From Bacteroides salyersiae WAL 10018 = DSM 18765 = JCM 12988 (GTDB taxonomy: Bacteria; Bacteroidota; Bacteroidia; Bacteroidales; Bacteroidaceae), in assembly GCF_000381365.1 (NCBI RefSeq), contig NZ_KB905466.1:618744-682743 (forward strand): 64,000 bases of DNA, in the 5' to 3' direction. The notes under the pieces are model-generated. The model was not told where the DNA came from, made no database searches, and saw nothing but the letters and a program-made list of their open reading frames with translations. Both the position numbers and the translations under genes were made by a program. Within the stretch, counting starts at the first letter, position 1. Each line of letters opens with the position of its first letter. This document shows positions 27,292-40,678 of this stretch, piece after piece.

Positions 27292-29652
27292 ATGAACAAA
27301 AACAACCTGAAGCATAAATACATATCAGTTTCCATTATTTTGTTATTTGCCTTTATATGCGGACTAAATTACAAACAATGGCATGTCACTAATAACATGG
27401 CAACGAAACATCTCTCTCTTATCTATTCTACTGCCAAAGATGAAATTGGACATGGTAATATCGAAGAATGTTTGCAAAAAGAATTCAAAAACCAAGGGAT
27501 TAAGGTAATATTCGATAAATTCTATCTTGGTTACTCTTATTCTAACCGGACAGAAGAAACCGGATGTATTGAAAAATACCTCGAATCGCTTAAAAATAAA
27601 TCCATAGACCTTATTTTGCCCATAGGAGATCAGGCTACCGGTGCTTTATTATCTACCCATCACCGACTATTATCCTCTATTCCCGTGGTAGCTTGCAATG
27701 TGCATTTCCCCAATGAAAAATTGATAGCGGAATATGATTTGCAGAAAGTGTATATATTACGTGATACTCCCGACTTAAAGCGCAATATGGATTTCATTAA
27801 AACACTACACCCTCATACCGGCTTAGAGATCTTCTATAATATAGATATGACTGCTATGGGAGGTGAGTCTTTTGATATGCTCACCCACGTAGTTGAACGA
27901 AAAAACGTAAAGTTTCTAGGATATCAGAAAGAATTTACACAAGAGTCCGATTACGAGAAGCTATGGAAAATGATCGCGTACTTCAATTTAATGCCCGGCA
28001 TCACAAATGACAGTTTAGCAATGAACAAGCTGACTGTCAGCCTTTGTCCGTTCCGTTATATAAAAGGAGCCTCTTTGCTGATCATGCTCGAACGCTCGAG
28101 ACGTATACAGGAAGACCAAGTCTTTTTACTGGATAAATTCGATAGGATGGCTATTCCGATTGTGAATGCCTTGAACATTCCTTCTTTCAGTTGTATTCGT
28201 GAGGGATTTAATGAAAAAGCCAAAATTGTAGGCGGATATATGGCCACGAAAGAGATCTCGGCAAAAGCGGCTGTCGACTTAAGTGTCCGTCTTCTGAATA
28301 AAGAGAAAACAGGCATGCCTAAAATAAGGGATCTGAACAAAGAATATGTGCTGGATTGGACTTATTTTTCCGAATATGCAGGGCATATGCACAATGTCCC
28401 CCAAAATGTCCGCATCATTAATTATCCATTTTATGCCCATTACCAAAAGGAGCTTTATTTATTGGGGACATTGTTTGTTCTAACTTTCATTTTGATTTCC
28501 ATTATTTTACTGCGCATGCACCGGCGTTCACTAATAGAACACAAAAATCTTCAAATGCTGGAAGAGGTTCAAAAGCGACTGAGTCTCTCTATGGATGGAG
28601 GACAAATCACGCTTTGGAATATTCAGGACGACATTATTGAGTTCGACGGCAATTACGGTTACCCAATGGGACTTGAACAACGAAAATTCACCAAGGATGA
28701 TTTCCGGACATATATACATCCGGATGATATTCCGTTGCTGAGTTCGTTTTATGAGACGCTGCACCAATCTCCCAATATGCAAATACAACGTATTCGTTTC
28801 TGTTTCGATAAGGAGAAAGAAGACTACCAATGGTTTGAACTCCGATGCAGCAGCCTGAAAGATGCACAAGGAAAAATTATGATGGCGGGTATCATGCAGA
28901 ATATCCAGAAACAGACAGAACACGAAGAACAACTCATATTGGCAAAGCAGATAGCAGAAAAAGCAGAACTAAAGCAATCGTTTCTCAATAATATGAGCCA
29001 TGAGATCCGTACTCCGCTAAATGCCATCGTGGGTTTCACGAATTTACTGGTAGGCGAAGAAGCCGACAAATTAGATCCGGAAGAAAAAGCGACCATGCTC
29101 GAGCTGGTGAATCATAATAACGATTTACTATTGAAGTTAGTCAATGACGTATTGGAAATGTCTCGCATGGATTCCGGTATCACCTTTTTCGAAATGGAAG
29201 AATGTAACTTGACAGAGGTAATAAAAGAGATCTATATGACCCACCAAGGACTGATACAGCCCTCTTTAAATTTCCATCTTGAACTCGATGAAAGTGTTTC
29301 GTTACCTGTCAACACGGATCGTCTCCGCTTCACCCAAGTTATCTCCAATCTCTTGAATAATGCCAATAAGTTCACCAGCAAAGGGGAAATAACATTAGGA
29401 TGTAAATTAGATAAGACCCATCATGAGGTACGCGTTTATGTAAAAGATACCGGCAAAGGTATCGATGAAAAAGAGCTCCTCATGATTTTCGACCGCTTCT
29501 ATAAAATTAATGAGTTCGAGCAGGGCAGCGGTTTAGGACTTTCCATCTGTAAAGTGATTATTGAACGGTTGGGAGGACGCATAGAAGTACAGTCGGAAGT
29601 AGATAAAGGCAGTTGTTTCACGGTAATTCTATCTTTGGCAAATGCGATATAG
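27292..29652 (+). CDS. Membrane sensor histidine kinase with ABC-substrate-binding-like sensor
   Basis: From ATG 27292 (MNKNNLKHKYISVS) the protein has 786 residues; the longer frame from 27241 adds a leader-like segment. Order: membrane segment (about 10-28), a periplasmic region of about 350 residues like an ABC substrate-binding protein (HLSLIYSTAKDEIGHG), second membrane segment (LYLLGTLFVLTFILISIILL), PAS-like domain, HisKA with phosphoacceptor H570 (NNMSHEIRTPLNAI) and HATPase (NLLNNANKF, DTGKGID, GSGLGLSICK). There is no receiver domain. It ends 37 bases before nrfA, so it may be cotranscribed with it; a respiratory ligand is a guess. Confidence 0.88.
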   Translation: MNKNNLKHKYISVSIILLFAFICGLNYKQWHVTNNMATKHLSLIYSTAKDEIGHGNIEECLQKEFKNQGIKVIFDKFYLGYSYSNRTEETGCIEKYLESLKNKSIDLILPIGDQATGALLSTHHRLLSSIPVVACNVHFPNEKLIAEYDLQKVYILRDTPDLKRNMDFIKTLHPHTGLEIFYNIDMTAMGGESFDMLTHVVERKNVKFLGYQKEFTQESDYEKLWKMIAYFNLMPGITNDSLAMNKLTVSLCPFRYIKGASLLIMLERSRRIQEDQVFLLDKFDRMAIPIVNALNIPSFSCIREGFNEKAKIVGGYMATKEISAKAAVDLSVRLLNKEKTGMPKIRDLNKEYVLDWTYFSEYAGHMHNVPQNVRIINYPFYAHYQKELYLLGTLFVLTFILISIILLRMHRRSLIEHKNLQMLEEVQKRLSLSMDGGQITLWNIQDDIIEFDGNYGYPMGLEQRKFTKDDFRTYIHPDDIPLLSSFYETLHQSPNMQIQRIRFCFDKEKEDYQWFELRCSSLKDAQGKIMMAGIMQNIQKQTEHEEQLILAKQIAEKAELKQSFLNNMSHEIRTPLNAIVGFTNLLVGEEADKLDPEEKATMLELVNHNNDLLLKLVNDVLEMSRMDSGITFFEMEECNLTEVIKEIYMTHQGLIQPSLNFHLELDESVSLPVNTDRLRFTQVISNLLNNANKFTSKGEITLGCKLDKTHHEVRVYVKDTGKGIDEKELLMIFDRFYKINEFEQGSGLGLSICKVIIERLGGRIEVQSEVDKGSCFTVILSLANAI

Positions 29653-29689
29653 TCTGCATAATGGAGATTTTAAAAGAAAAAAACAAACA

Positions 29690-31171
29690 ATGAAAAGCAA
29701 AATGAAATCCTGGCAGGAATGGTTGTTATTTAGCAGTGTAATGATTTTGGTCTTTATGCTTGGAATAGGCATCTCATCCTTACTGGAGTCCAGAAAAGAA
29801 ATAGCAACTATCACTTACACTCAAAAAGTAAAGATAACCGGCGTAGAAGCACGTAGCCCCCTTTTCAGCAAAAGCTATCCCCGCGAATACCAGACGTGGG
29901 CAGATACGGTAACGCCTCATTCCCTGAGCGATTTCCGAAGAGATTTTTCCGTAGATATTTTAGCACAACGTCCCGAGATGGTGGTATTATGGGCCGGTTA
30001 CACCTTTTCAAAAGATTATTCCACTCCGCGCGGACATATGTATGCACTGAATGATGCCATCCATTCTCTCCGTACCGGTGCGCCCATGAAAGCGGCTGAC
30101 GGTCCGCAACCCTCTTCGTGCTGGGCATGCAAAAGCCCGGATGTCCCCCGATTGATGCAAACGATCGGTGTAGATTCTTTCTACCGTCAAAAATGGGCGG
30201 CATTGGGTAGTGAGATAGTAAACCCTGTGGGGTGTGCAGATTGTCATGAACCGGAAAACATGAATCTGCATATCAGCCGTCCGGCACTTATTGAAGCATT
30301 CAGTCGTCAAGGCAAGGATGTAAACAAAGCTTCTCCACAGGAAATGCGCTCATTGGTATGCGCCCAATGCCATGCGGAATATTATTTCCAAGGAGATGAA
30401 AAACGGCTGACCTTTCCTTGGGATAAAGGTCTCACGGTAGAAAATATAGAAAAATATTACGATGAAGCTGATTTTACCGACTACATTCATAAGTTGAGCC
30501 GTGCCCTTATATTGAAAGCCCAGCACCCCGATTATGAAATATTCCGCATGGGTATCCATGCTCAGCGTGGGGTATCATGCGCCGATTGCCATATGCCATA
30601 TGACGAAGAAGGGGGTATAAAGTACAGTGACCATCATATCCAAAATCCACTGGCAGTAGTGGAACGTACTTGCCAAACTTGCCACCGCGACAATAAGGAA
30701 ACACTTCGTCATAACGTATATGAACGACAGCAGAAAGCTGATGAACTGCGCAATCTATTGGAAAAGGAATTGACTACAGCGCATATCGAAGCCAAGTTTG
30801 CCTGGGACAAAGGAGCTACCGAAAACGAAATGCAAGAAGCATTGACATATATTCGCCAGGCACAATGGAGATGGGATTTCGGGGTTTCTTCTCATGGCGC
30901 TTCTTTCCATGCTCCACAAGAGACCATGCGGATCTTAGGGCATGGGCTGGACAAAGCATACAAGGCACGCATGGCTATCGCCAAAGTTCTGATACGGCAT
31001 GGATATTCCGATGATGTGCCGTTACCGGATATTTCCACCAAACAAAAAGCCCAGCAATATATCGGTTTGGACATTTCTACCGAAAAGGCAGCCAAAGAAA
31101 AATTCTTGAAAGAGGTGATCCCGATGTGGATACAGGAGGCGAAAGAGAATAAACGCATTGCAGGTATATAA
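29690..31171 (+). CDS. nrfA: Ammonia-forming cytochrome c nitrite reductase
   Basis: From ATG 29690 the protein has 493 residues. It has an N-terminal membrane or signal segment (WLLFSSVMILVFMLGIGISS) and five haem sites: CWACK at C144-C147-K148 (the lysine-ligated active-site haem that defines NrfA), then CADCH, CAQCH, CADCH and CQTCH. NrfA reduces nitrite to ammonium with six electrons in the periplasm. No nrfH quinol dehydrogenase gene lies beside it, unlike the usual nrfHA pair. The frame upstream of 29690 overlaps the kinase gene and is not needed. Confidence 0.95.
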   Translation: MKSKMKSWQEWLLFSSVMILVFMLGIGISSLLESRKEIATITYTQKVKITGVEARSPLFSKSYPREYQTWADTVTPHSLSDFRRDFSVDILAQRPEMVVLWAGYTFSKDYSTPRGHMYALNDAIHSLRTGAPMKAADGPQPSSCWACKSPDVPRLMQTIGVDSFYRQKWAALGSEIVNPVGCADCHEPENMNLHISRPALIEAFSRQGKDVNKASPQEMRSLVCAQCHAEYYFQGDEKRLTFPWDKGLTVENIEKYYDEADFTDYIHKLSRALILKAQHPDYEIFRMGIHAQRGVSCADCHMPYDEEGGIKYSDHHIQNPLAVVERTCQTCHRDNKETLRHNVYERQQKADELRNLLEKELTTAHIEAKFAWDKGATENEMQEALTYIRQAQWRWDFGVSSHGASFHAPQETMRILGHGLDKAYKARMAIAKVLIRHGYSDDVPLPDISTKQKAQQYIGLDISTEKAAKEKFLKEVIPMWIQEAKENKRIAGI

Positions 31172-31208
31172 CCCGCTTTTACAATTCGATCTTATATCTT
31201 ATATTAAG

Positions 31209-31252
31209 AAGTGCATGCTTCTACAACCCTCTGTAGAAAACATGCACTTTTC
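31209..31252. terminator. Terminator between nrfA and the PurF-like gene
   Basis: AAGTGCATG (31209-31217) pairs with CATGCACTT (31241-31249), with an inner TTCTACA/TGTAGAA pair and short T run. It separates convergent genes. Confidence 0.75.
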
Positions 31253-31277
31253 AATCTATATTTTAATTTCCAAATTC

Positions 31278-32684
31278 CTAAAAATGGCTGCTACCATCAA
31301 AACAATGGGTACAAACCTGACATTTGGGTAAACCGATAGCCTCTATCAAAGTTTCCAGTGTATTGAACTTCAATGAAGAAAGCCCGAAACGCTCGGCAAT
31401 GACACTCACCATCTTCTCGTATTCCGGCGAACCGGTAGTGGCATATTTCTCAAGATTCTTGTTCTCGTCTCCTTCAAGTTCTTTAATAATGCGCCGGGTA
31501 ATTAACTCAAGTGCATTTTTAGAAGCAGTAAAACCGACAAAAGGACAGGCATAAATCAACGGAGGGCAAGCAATGCGCATGTGTACTTCTTTCGCTCCAT
31601 AATCGTAAAGTACTTTCACATTATCACGCAATTGAGTTCCACGTACAATGGAGTCGTCACAAAACAACAGACGTTTACCATTGAGCATGGCACGATTCGG
31701 TATCAGCTTCATCTTTGCCACGAGTGAACGCATCTCCTGATTACTCGGAGTAAAGCTACGCGGCCAGGTAGGTGTATATTTGGAAATAGCCCGATGATAC
31801 GGCACTCCTTTCCCCTCTGCATATCCCAATGCCATACCGACACCCGAATCGGGAATACCACATGCACAATCCACCTCGAACTCATCTTTCTGTCCCATCT
31901 TCAAACCACTGGTGAAACGGACTTCTTCCACATTACGTCCTTCATAACAAGAGGTAGGAAAACCATAGTATACCCACAGGAAAGAACAGATCTGCATTCC
32001 TTCGTCCGGCTTACGCAACTGTGTGATTCCATCGGCACGCAAATGCACTATTTCACCCGGTCCCAAATACCTTTCTATCTCATAATCCAGATTCGGAAAA
32101 CTACTTGACTCACTGGTAGCAGCATACGCTCCCTCTTTTTTGCCTATCACCACCGGCGTACGCCCCCACCGGTCGCGTGCAGCAATAATACCGTCTTCTG
32201 TAAGCAGAAGCATGGAGCAAGAACCTTTGATATGCTTATACACATTCTCGATACCTTCTACAAAAGTTTTTCCCTGAATGATAAGTAAAGCGATCAGCTC
32301 TGTTTGATTGGTACTGCTGGAACTCAGTTCAGCGAAATGCATATTTTTGGAGAGTAGTTCGTTTTCTAATTCTTGAAGGTTGACGATTTTTGCGACTGTA
32401 ACGATGGCGAAGCGCCCGAGATGAGAATTGATAACGATAGGTTGTGCGTCTGTGTCGCTGATGATGCCGATCCCGGCATTGCCTTTGAATTTATCCAGAT
32501 CGGATTCAAACTTGGTACGGAAATATGAACTTTCCAGATTGTGAATGGAACGGATAAACCCTTGCTCTTTACTATAGGTCGCAAGACCGCCCCGTTTTGT
32601 CCCCAAATGTGAATTATAATCTGTGCCGTAGAACAAATCGGTCACACAGGCCCTTTGTGAGACTGTTCCGAAAAAACCTCCCAT
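31278..32684 (-). CDS. PurF-like phosphoribosyltransferase without a working glutaminase site
   Basis: The 468-residue protein has the two-domain layout of glutamine PRPP amidotransferase. The C-terminal phosphoribosyltransferase domain keeps the PRPP motif LLFCDDSIVRGTQL and a final C-x-x-C-x-x-C (CQVCTHC). The N-terminal Ntn-type domain has lost its key residues: it begins M-G-G-F-F-G where the family has the nucleophile in C-G-I/V-F-G; the H-x-R-Y segment reads IGIISDTD; and the H-N-G-N loop reads VTVAKIVN. The protein therefore should not release ammonia from glutamine. It could use free ammonia, act in a complex or have another substrate. It is not truncated or frameshifted. Confidence 0.85.
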   Translation of the reverse strand: MGGFFGTVSQRACVTDLFYGTDYNSHLGTKRGGLATYSKEQGFIRSIHNLESSYFRTKFESDLDKFKGNAGIGIISDTDAQPIVINSHLGRFAIVTVAKIVNLQELENELLSKNMHFAELSSSSTNQTELIALLIIQGKTFVEGIENVYKHIKGSCSMLLLTEDGIIAARDRWGRTPVVIGKKEGAYAATSESSSFPNLDYEIERYLGPGEIVHLRADGITQLRKPDEGMQICSFLWVYYGFPTSCYEGRNVEEVRFTSGLKMGQKDEFEVDCACGIPDSGVGMALGYAEGKGVPYHRAISKYTPTWPRSFTPSNQEMRSLVAKMKLIPNRAMLNGKRLLFCDDSIVRGTQLRDNVKVLYDYGAKEVHMRIACPPLIYACPFVGFTASKNALELITRRIIKELEGDENKNLEKYATTGSPEYEKMVSVIAERFGLSSLKFNTLETLIEAIGLPKCQVCTHCFDGSSHF

Positions 32685-32802
32685 ATAAGATTCTTTTTAA
32701 TTAGTGTTAGTTTTGAAAAAGATTGTGCAAAAGTACAAAAAAGAATCTGACCGGAAAAGAAATTATGAATAATGTGCCTATTGAATAATTTGCCAATATT
32801 AA

Positions 32803-32959
32803 TAATTTGCCAATGTGTCAATGTGCCAATATGCCAATTAAAAGAATGTACTCATTAATAATGTGTCAATGTGCCAATGCATTAATGCCAATGTGCCAAT
32901 CAACCGGCAAAATGAGAGCGCAGCTAATTGGCACATTGGCATATTGACACATTGGCAAA

Positions 32960-32962
<3 letters not shown>
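32803..32962. repeat. TGCCAATGTG-type inverted repeat
   Basis: The arm at 32803-32840 (TAATTTGCCAATGTGTCAAT and on) is matched in inverse at 32925-32962 with only a few differences over 38 bases; further copies of AATGTGCCAAT fill the middle. The right arm ends inside the stop codon of the GH97 gene. The stem would be a strong terminator-like structure in RNA. Confidence 0.85.
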
Positions 32963-35779
<2,817 letters not shown>

Positions 35780-37345
35780 TCATTCCAGCACACCGATTTT
35801 CATAATTTCCTCTTCGAAGTTTTCCCGGTTGATAGCCTTGTTTTTCACTTTGTTCCGATAGGTATAAATCGTATTGATGGAATAATGAAGAAAGTTAGCA
35901 ATTTTAGAACTGTCGTCAATGCCCAAACGGATAATTGCAAAAATTCTCAGTTCGGTATTCAACAGTTCACCCGGCTTCATTATAAAACGTTCTTCCGGTT
36001 GCAACAATCGATTGAACTCTGTTACAAAATCAGGATACAGGTGCAGGAAAGCATTGTCGAAGTTGGCATAAAATTCCTTTTGTTCCATTCCGGCAAACTG
36101 TGAAGATTTTGTAAGTTTAAGCAATTCCTCTGTTTGTCCGGCAGTGATTTTACGATTTACCGTACGACGAAAATTATCCAGTTTTTCAATATAAAGGGAG
36201 CAAAGATTAAGGAAATGTCCGATATATTCTTCCTTTATGTGATTGGCCTGCCGCAAATGACGCCGGGCAACAGAAAGTTTCTTCACCTGCTTGTATATCA
36301 GAACGACCGATATAATCAGGAAAACGGAAAGCAGGCTGACTATGATCAGAAAAAGAACCAATTGACGACGCTGGCGCTCTATCTGCAACTTATAGGCAGC
36401 ATCTATCACAGGAAGCATACCCGAAATCTCGATGGTACGTAAACGCGCGTTACAGAAAATGGCATCTTCGAGCGAACGCTTGATATAATGATAAGCACGG
36501 GTTATATCACCTTGCCCGTAAAGAACAAAAGCCAGACTGGGCAAGGCGGCATTCTCCTTAACCGATGCCTTTATATCCGAAATGGTGGAGAGTATCAGAT
36601 ACTTTTCATACTCTTCCGGACGACCCTCGTCCCGATACAACTGTGCCAACGAAAAAGCCGCACGGGCAAAAACATTCGATTCCTCCGGCTGGCTATGTAC
36701 CAATTCCTGAAATATTTTTTTAGCCTGCATGTACTGACGGGTAGCGACAAAGCGTTCGGCTTCATAAAGACGGTACTCGGGCAAAGCAGGCGAAAGAACG
36801 GTCAATAGCGAATCCCTGTATTTATTTTGGAGTGCTGCATACTTTGCAACATAGGCGCTATCGTGAGAATAACTGGCCAGAAAAGAATTCAACTGCCGCC
36901 CGCAATTATAAAAAGCCGGTAACAAGCTATCGGGAAGCGTGGTACGATTGATGCCGTGCAACCTGTCCCAAGCCTCTTTATACATTCCGGAAACAGACAA
37001 GACAGATACCTGGCAAAGCCGAATCTCATCCGCCCAAGAGACATTATGCAAAGAATCGGCTATCGACAAACTACGGTCGAAATATGCCATGGCCGAATCC
37101 GATACAAAAAGTTCATACTCCGTCCCTAACCTCTTATTGAGACGGAATTTTTGTTGCAAAGTCAACGACGGCCGGGTCAGTAGCCGTTTCAAACTATCGA
37201 TACGGCCTTCTTTTTGTTTCATATATATCTGTTGCTGGTCCAACACCTTATCCAACCGAACGAGAATGGTATCCGTTCCCTTACCCGCACACACGGAAAG
37301 AACGCCCCAAAAGAGTGATATCATTACAACAACCAATCGTCTCAT
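35780..37345 (-). CDS. SusR-like membrane transcription regulator (DUF6377 type)
   Basis: The frame is open from 37570, but ATG 37345 (MRRLVVVMISLFWGV) begins a signal/anchor sequence and gives 521 residues. Order: signal, helical TPR-like repeats in the periplasm (about 60-310), one membrane segment (LVLFLIIVSLLSVFLIISVVLIY), a coiled linker, and a C-terminal LuxR-type helix-turn-helix (IIRLGIDDSSKIANFLHYS). The layout matches SusR, which senses maltose/starch oligosaccharides and activates sus genes. It probably activates the neighbouring GH97 gene. The direct repeat at 35286 is a candidate site. Confidence 0.8.
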   Translation of the reverse strand: MRRLVVVMISLFWGVLSVCAGKGTDTILVRLDKVLDQQQIYMKQKEGRIDSLKRLLTRPSLTLQQKFRLNKRLGTEYELFVSDSAMAYFDRSLSIADSLHNVSWADEIRLCQVSVLSVSGMYKEAWDRLHGINRTTLPDSLLPAFYNCGRQLNSFLASYSHDSAYVAKYAALQNKYRDSLLTVLSPALPEYRLYEAERFVATRQYMQAKKIFQELVHSQPEESNVFARAAFSLAQLYRDEGRPEEYEKYLILSTISDIKASVKENAALPSLAFVLYGQGDITRAYHYIKRSLEDAIFCNARLRTIEISGMLPVIDAAYKLQIERQRRQLVLFLIIVSLLSVFLIISVVLIYKQVKKLSVARRHLRQANHIKEEYIGHFLNLCSLYIEKLDNFRRTVNRKITAGQTEELLKLTKSSQFAGMEQKEFYANFDNAFLHLYPDFVTEFNRLLQPEERFIMKPGELLNTELRIFAIIRLGIDDSSKIANFLHYSINTIYTYRNKVKNKAINRENFEEEIMKIGVLE

Positions 37346-37450
37346 AGCCTGTTTTTTCGCATAAGCGTTCAAAAGTACAAAATTTATCCCAAAATATCCC
37401 CTCCTTTGCCATATGAAATGCAGGCAACCCTTCAACATCCTACAAATAAA

Positions 37451-37482
37451 TTTGTTTTCGCTTTCGGTTTGTTGTACTTTTG
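37451..37482 (+). promoter_or_regulatory. Promoter of crcB
   Basis: TTTG (37451-37454) and TACTTTTG (37475-37482) are 20 bases apart, a full -33/-7 pair. The start codon lies 22 bases downstream, leaving a leader too short for a fluoride riboswitch. Confidence 0.8.
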
Positions 37483-37504
37483 CCTGAACTTGTATGCATA
37501 AAAA

Positions 37505-37888
37505 ATGAAAGAAGCAATTTATATATTCATTGGAGGCGGTGCCGGAAGCGTACTCCGCTATCTGGCGCAAATAGGACTCAACGAACGGATGTCCGGCATC
37601 GGATTCCCGTTTTCATGGGGAACATTTGCCGTAAACATCATCGGGAGTTTCTTTATCGGCCTGTTCTATTCCGTATCCGAGCGCTGGAACCTGCCTATGG
37701 AAATGAGACTCTTTCTCACAACAGGCCTATGCGGGGGCTTTACCACATTTTCCACTTTCTCCAATGACGGGCTAAGCCTGCTGAAAGGAGAGTTTTACGG
37801 TACCTTCCTGCTCTATTTTTTTCTAAGCGTTGTTTTGGGATTAGTAGCCGTACTGGCCGGTGGATTCACCGGGAAATTATTAGGATAA
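37505..37888 (+). CDS. crcB: Fluoride channel CrcB/Fluc
   Basis: A 127-residue membrane protein with four membrane segments and the Fluc landmarks GGAGSVLRYL, the conserved N in VNIIGSFFIG, and TTFSTFSND in the third segment with the phenylalanines that line the pore. Fluc forms a dual-topology dimer that exports fluoride. It is followed 21 bases later by a pentapeptide-repeat gene on the same strand; the two may be cotranscribed. A single gene suggests homodimer formation. Confidence 0.95.
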   Translation: MKEAIYIFIGGGAGSVLRYLAQIGLNERMSGIGFPFSWGTFAVNIIGSFFIGLFYSVSERWNLPMEMRLFLTTGLCGGFTTFSTFSNDGLSLLKGEFYGTFLLYFFLSVVLGLVAVLAGGFTGKLLG

Positions 37889-37909
37889 CTTAAAAAAGAG
37901 ATAGAGAGA

Positions 37910-38590
37910 ATGAGAACGACTAAAACTGCCAAAGCGTCCATTATACGCATCGCACCTCCCATTGTGGAAGAACCATCCGAAAGTCTCGAACCATTGAAAG
38001 AACTCTTTGAAAACGAAGAAACCGCATACCGGCTTTCCTTCACCAAAAGTATGGAAACGGGAATCTACGCTTCCTACCGGAGTATCAAAGAGTGTGCTTT
38101 CAGTAACATCACTTTTATTGATTCCGCTTTCAAATCGGCCCAAATATCCGATGTTGTTTTCCGGCAATGCGATTTCTCCAACATTTCTTTCGCCGGAAGC
38201 TCCTTCTACCGGGTAGAGTTCATCGACTGCAAATTGATGGGAACCAATTTCGGAGAGTCTACATTCAATCATGTACGGATGATAAATTGTAACAGCCGGT
38301 ACATCAACCTCGCCATGAGCAAAACGAATCAGATGCAATTTAGCCGGTGCGACTTACAGAACGGCAGCCTTAACGACTGCCGCTTACAAGCGACCGCATT
38401 CGAACACTGTTCGCTGATACAAGCAGACTTCTCGCATACGCGTCTGCGGAGCATAGACTTGCGTACTTCGCGTATCAATGGCCTGCAAATCAATATTTCC
38501 GACCTGCAAGGCGCAATCGTCAGTTCCATACAGGCAATGGAGCTACTTCCATTGTTGGGAGTAGTCATCAATGACGACTTCCACCAGTAA
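37910..38590 (+). CDS. Pentapeptide-repeat protein
   Basis: A 226-residue protein. After about 50 charged residues it shows repeated A-x-L/F-x-x type five-residue units: CAFSNITFIDSAFKSAQISD, CDFSNISFAGSSFYRVEFID, CDLQNGSLNDCRLQATAFEH, ADFSHTRLRSIDLRTSRING. These fold as a right-handed square beta-helix. Some relatives mimic DNA and protect gyrase (Qnr), but the loops typical of Qnr are not evident and the role is unknown. It lies 21 bases after crcB. Confidence 0.88.
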   Translation: MRTTKTAKASIIRIAPPIVEEPSESLEPLKELFENEETAYRLSFTKSMETGIYASYRSIKECAFSNITFIDSAFKSAQISDVVFRQCDFSNISFAGSSFYRVEFIDCKLMGTNFGESTFNHVRMINCNSRYINLAMSKTNQMQFSRCDLQNGSLNDCRLQATAFEHCSLIQADFSHTRLRSIDLRTSRINGLQINISDLQGAIVSSIQAMELLPLLGVVINDDFHQ

Positions 38591-38788
38591 ATAATTTCCC
38601 CAAACATTAGTAGACAAGCAGGCGTACCTGTTGCCCAATTTCAAAATTTATCAGTTTATAACTTTCATTATAACACCGGGAAGCGAACCAATTCCCTCCT
38701 TTCATTGTTATTTAAATACTAACTAATAGGGAACAAAACAGGGCAGAATTACCTATTCATAGTGATTCCCCACTTCCCGGATAGTGAG

Positions 38789-38796
38789 TACATTTG
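38789..38796 (+). promoter_or_regulatory. -7 element before enolase
   Basis: TACATTTG matches TAnnTTTG and lies 26 bases before the eno start. A matching -33 element is not clear. Confidence 0.55.
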
Positions 38797-38807
38797 CAAG
38801 TATCTAA

Positions 38808-40103
<1,296 letters not shown>

Positions 40104-40127
40104 TTAAAACTGTTTGATAGATAATAA

Positions 40128-40175
40128 AGAGAGGTTTAGCTTTAGGAATATATTCCGGCTAAACCTCTCTTTTTA
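40128..40175 (+). terminator. Terminator after eno
   Basis: AGAGAGGTTTAGC (40128-40140) pairs perfectly with GCTAAACCTCTCT (40158-40170); GGAATATATTCC in the loop is itself palindromic; a short T run follows. Confidence 0.9.
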
Positions 40176-40238
40176 TATTAAGAAGATAAAAATCTTCGTT
40201 TGATTACGAAAACGATACTTTATCAATCATCTTCCGAC

Positions 40239-40676
40239 CTACTCCATCACAATCTTATAAGTTTTCTGTTTTCCCGGAACCCCCGTTTCTATCCGGATCA
40301 GAACAACTTTCTCATTCAACGGACTCAAATCGAAATAGTTTCTACCTCCGGCAATCCCGTTTATTTTCTGCAATAGGGTTCCTCCCAATGTATAAAATGC
40401 CGCTTTCAAGCAATCCTCAGTTTCAATAACCACACGCTTGGCCTGTTTGTCGTAATAGCAACGGACAGAAGCATCATCTACTTTCTCTAAAGAAGTAATC
40501 TGATCCCAGTCTCCTTGCTGAAATCCGGAACTCATAGACTCATTGCAAACCACAATCGTCTCTCCCATCGAACTTTGTGCCCGTTCATCCTGGCTACCCC
40601 AACAACCGAAGCTCTCTTGGGCACAGACAAACCCGCACCACATTAATAATAGATACAGAATACTAATCTTTCTCAT
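40239..40676 (-). CDS. Exported hypothetical protein downstream of a broken SusD-like gene
   Basis: A 145-residue protein with a signal peptide ending near WCGFVCAQES. Residues 85-145 (CLKAAFYTLGGTLLQKINGI, then EKVVLIRIETGVPGKQKTYKIVME) look like the C-terminal beta domain used as a sorting tag in Bacteroidetes exported proteins, but the match is loose. It begins two bases after the stop of the SusD-like frame, so it belongs to the same transcript. The partner gene is interrupted, so this protein may no longer be useful. Function unknown. Confidence 0.7.
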   Translation of the reverse strand: MRKISILYLLLMWCGFVCAQESFGCWGSQDERAQSSMGETIVVCNESMSSGFQQGDWDQITSLEKVDDASVRCYYDKQAKRVVIETEDCLKAAFYTLGGTLLQKINGIAGGRNYFDLSPLNEKVVLIRIETGVPGKQKTYKIVME

Positions 40677-40678
40677 AA

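Noticed and set aside
37380..37504. A fluoride riboswitch before crcB
   Set aside because: The conserved pseudoknot pattern is not present and the promoter at 37451-37482 leaves a leader of only some 15 bases.
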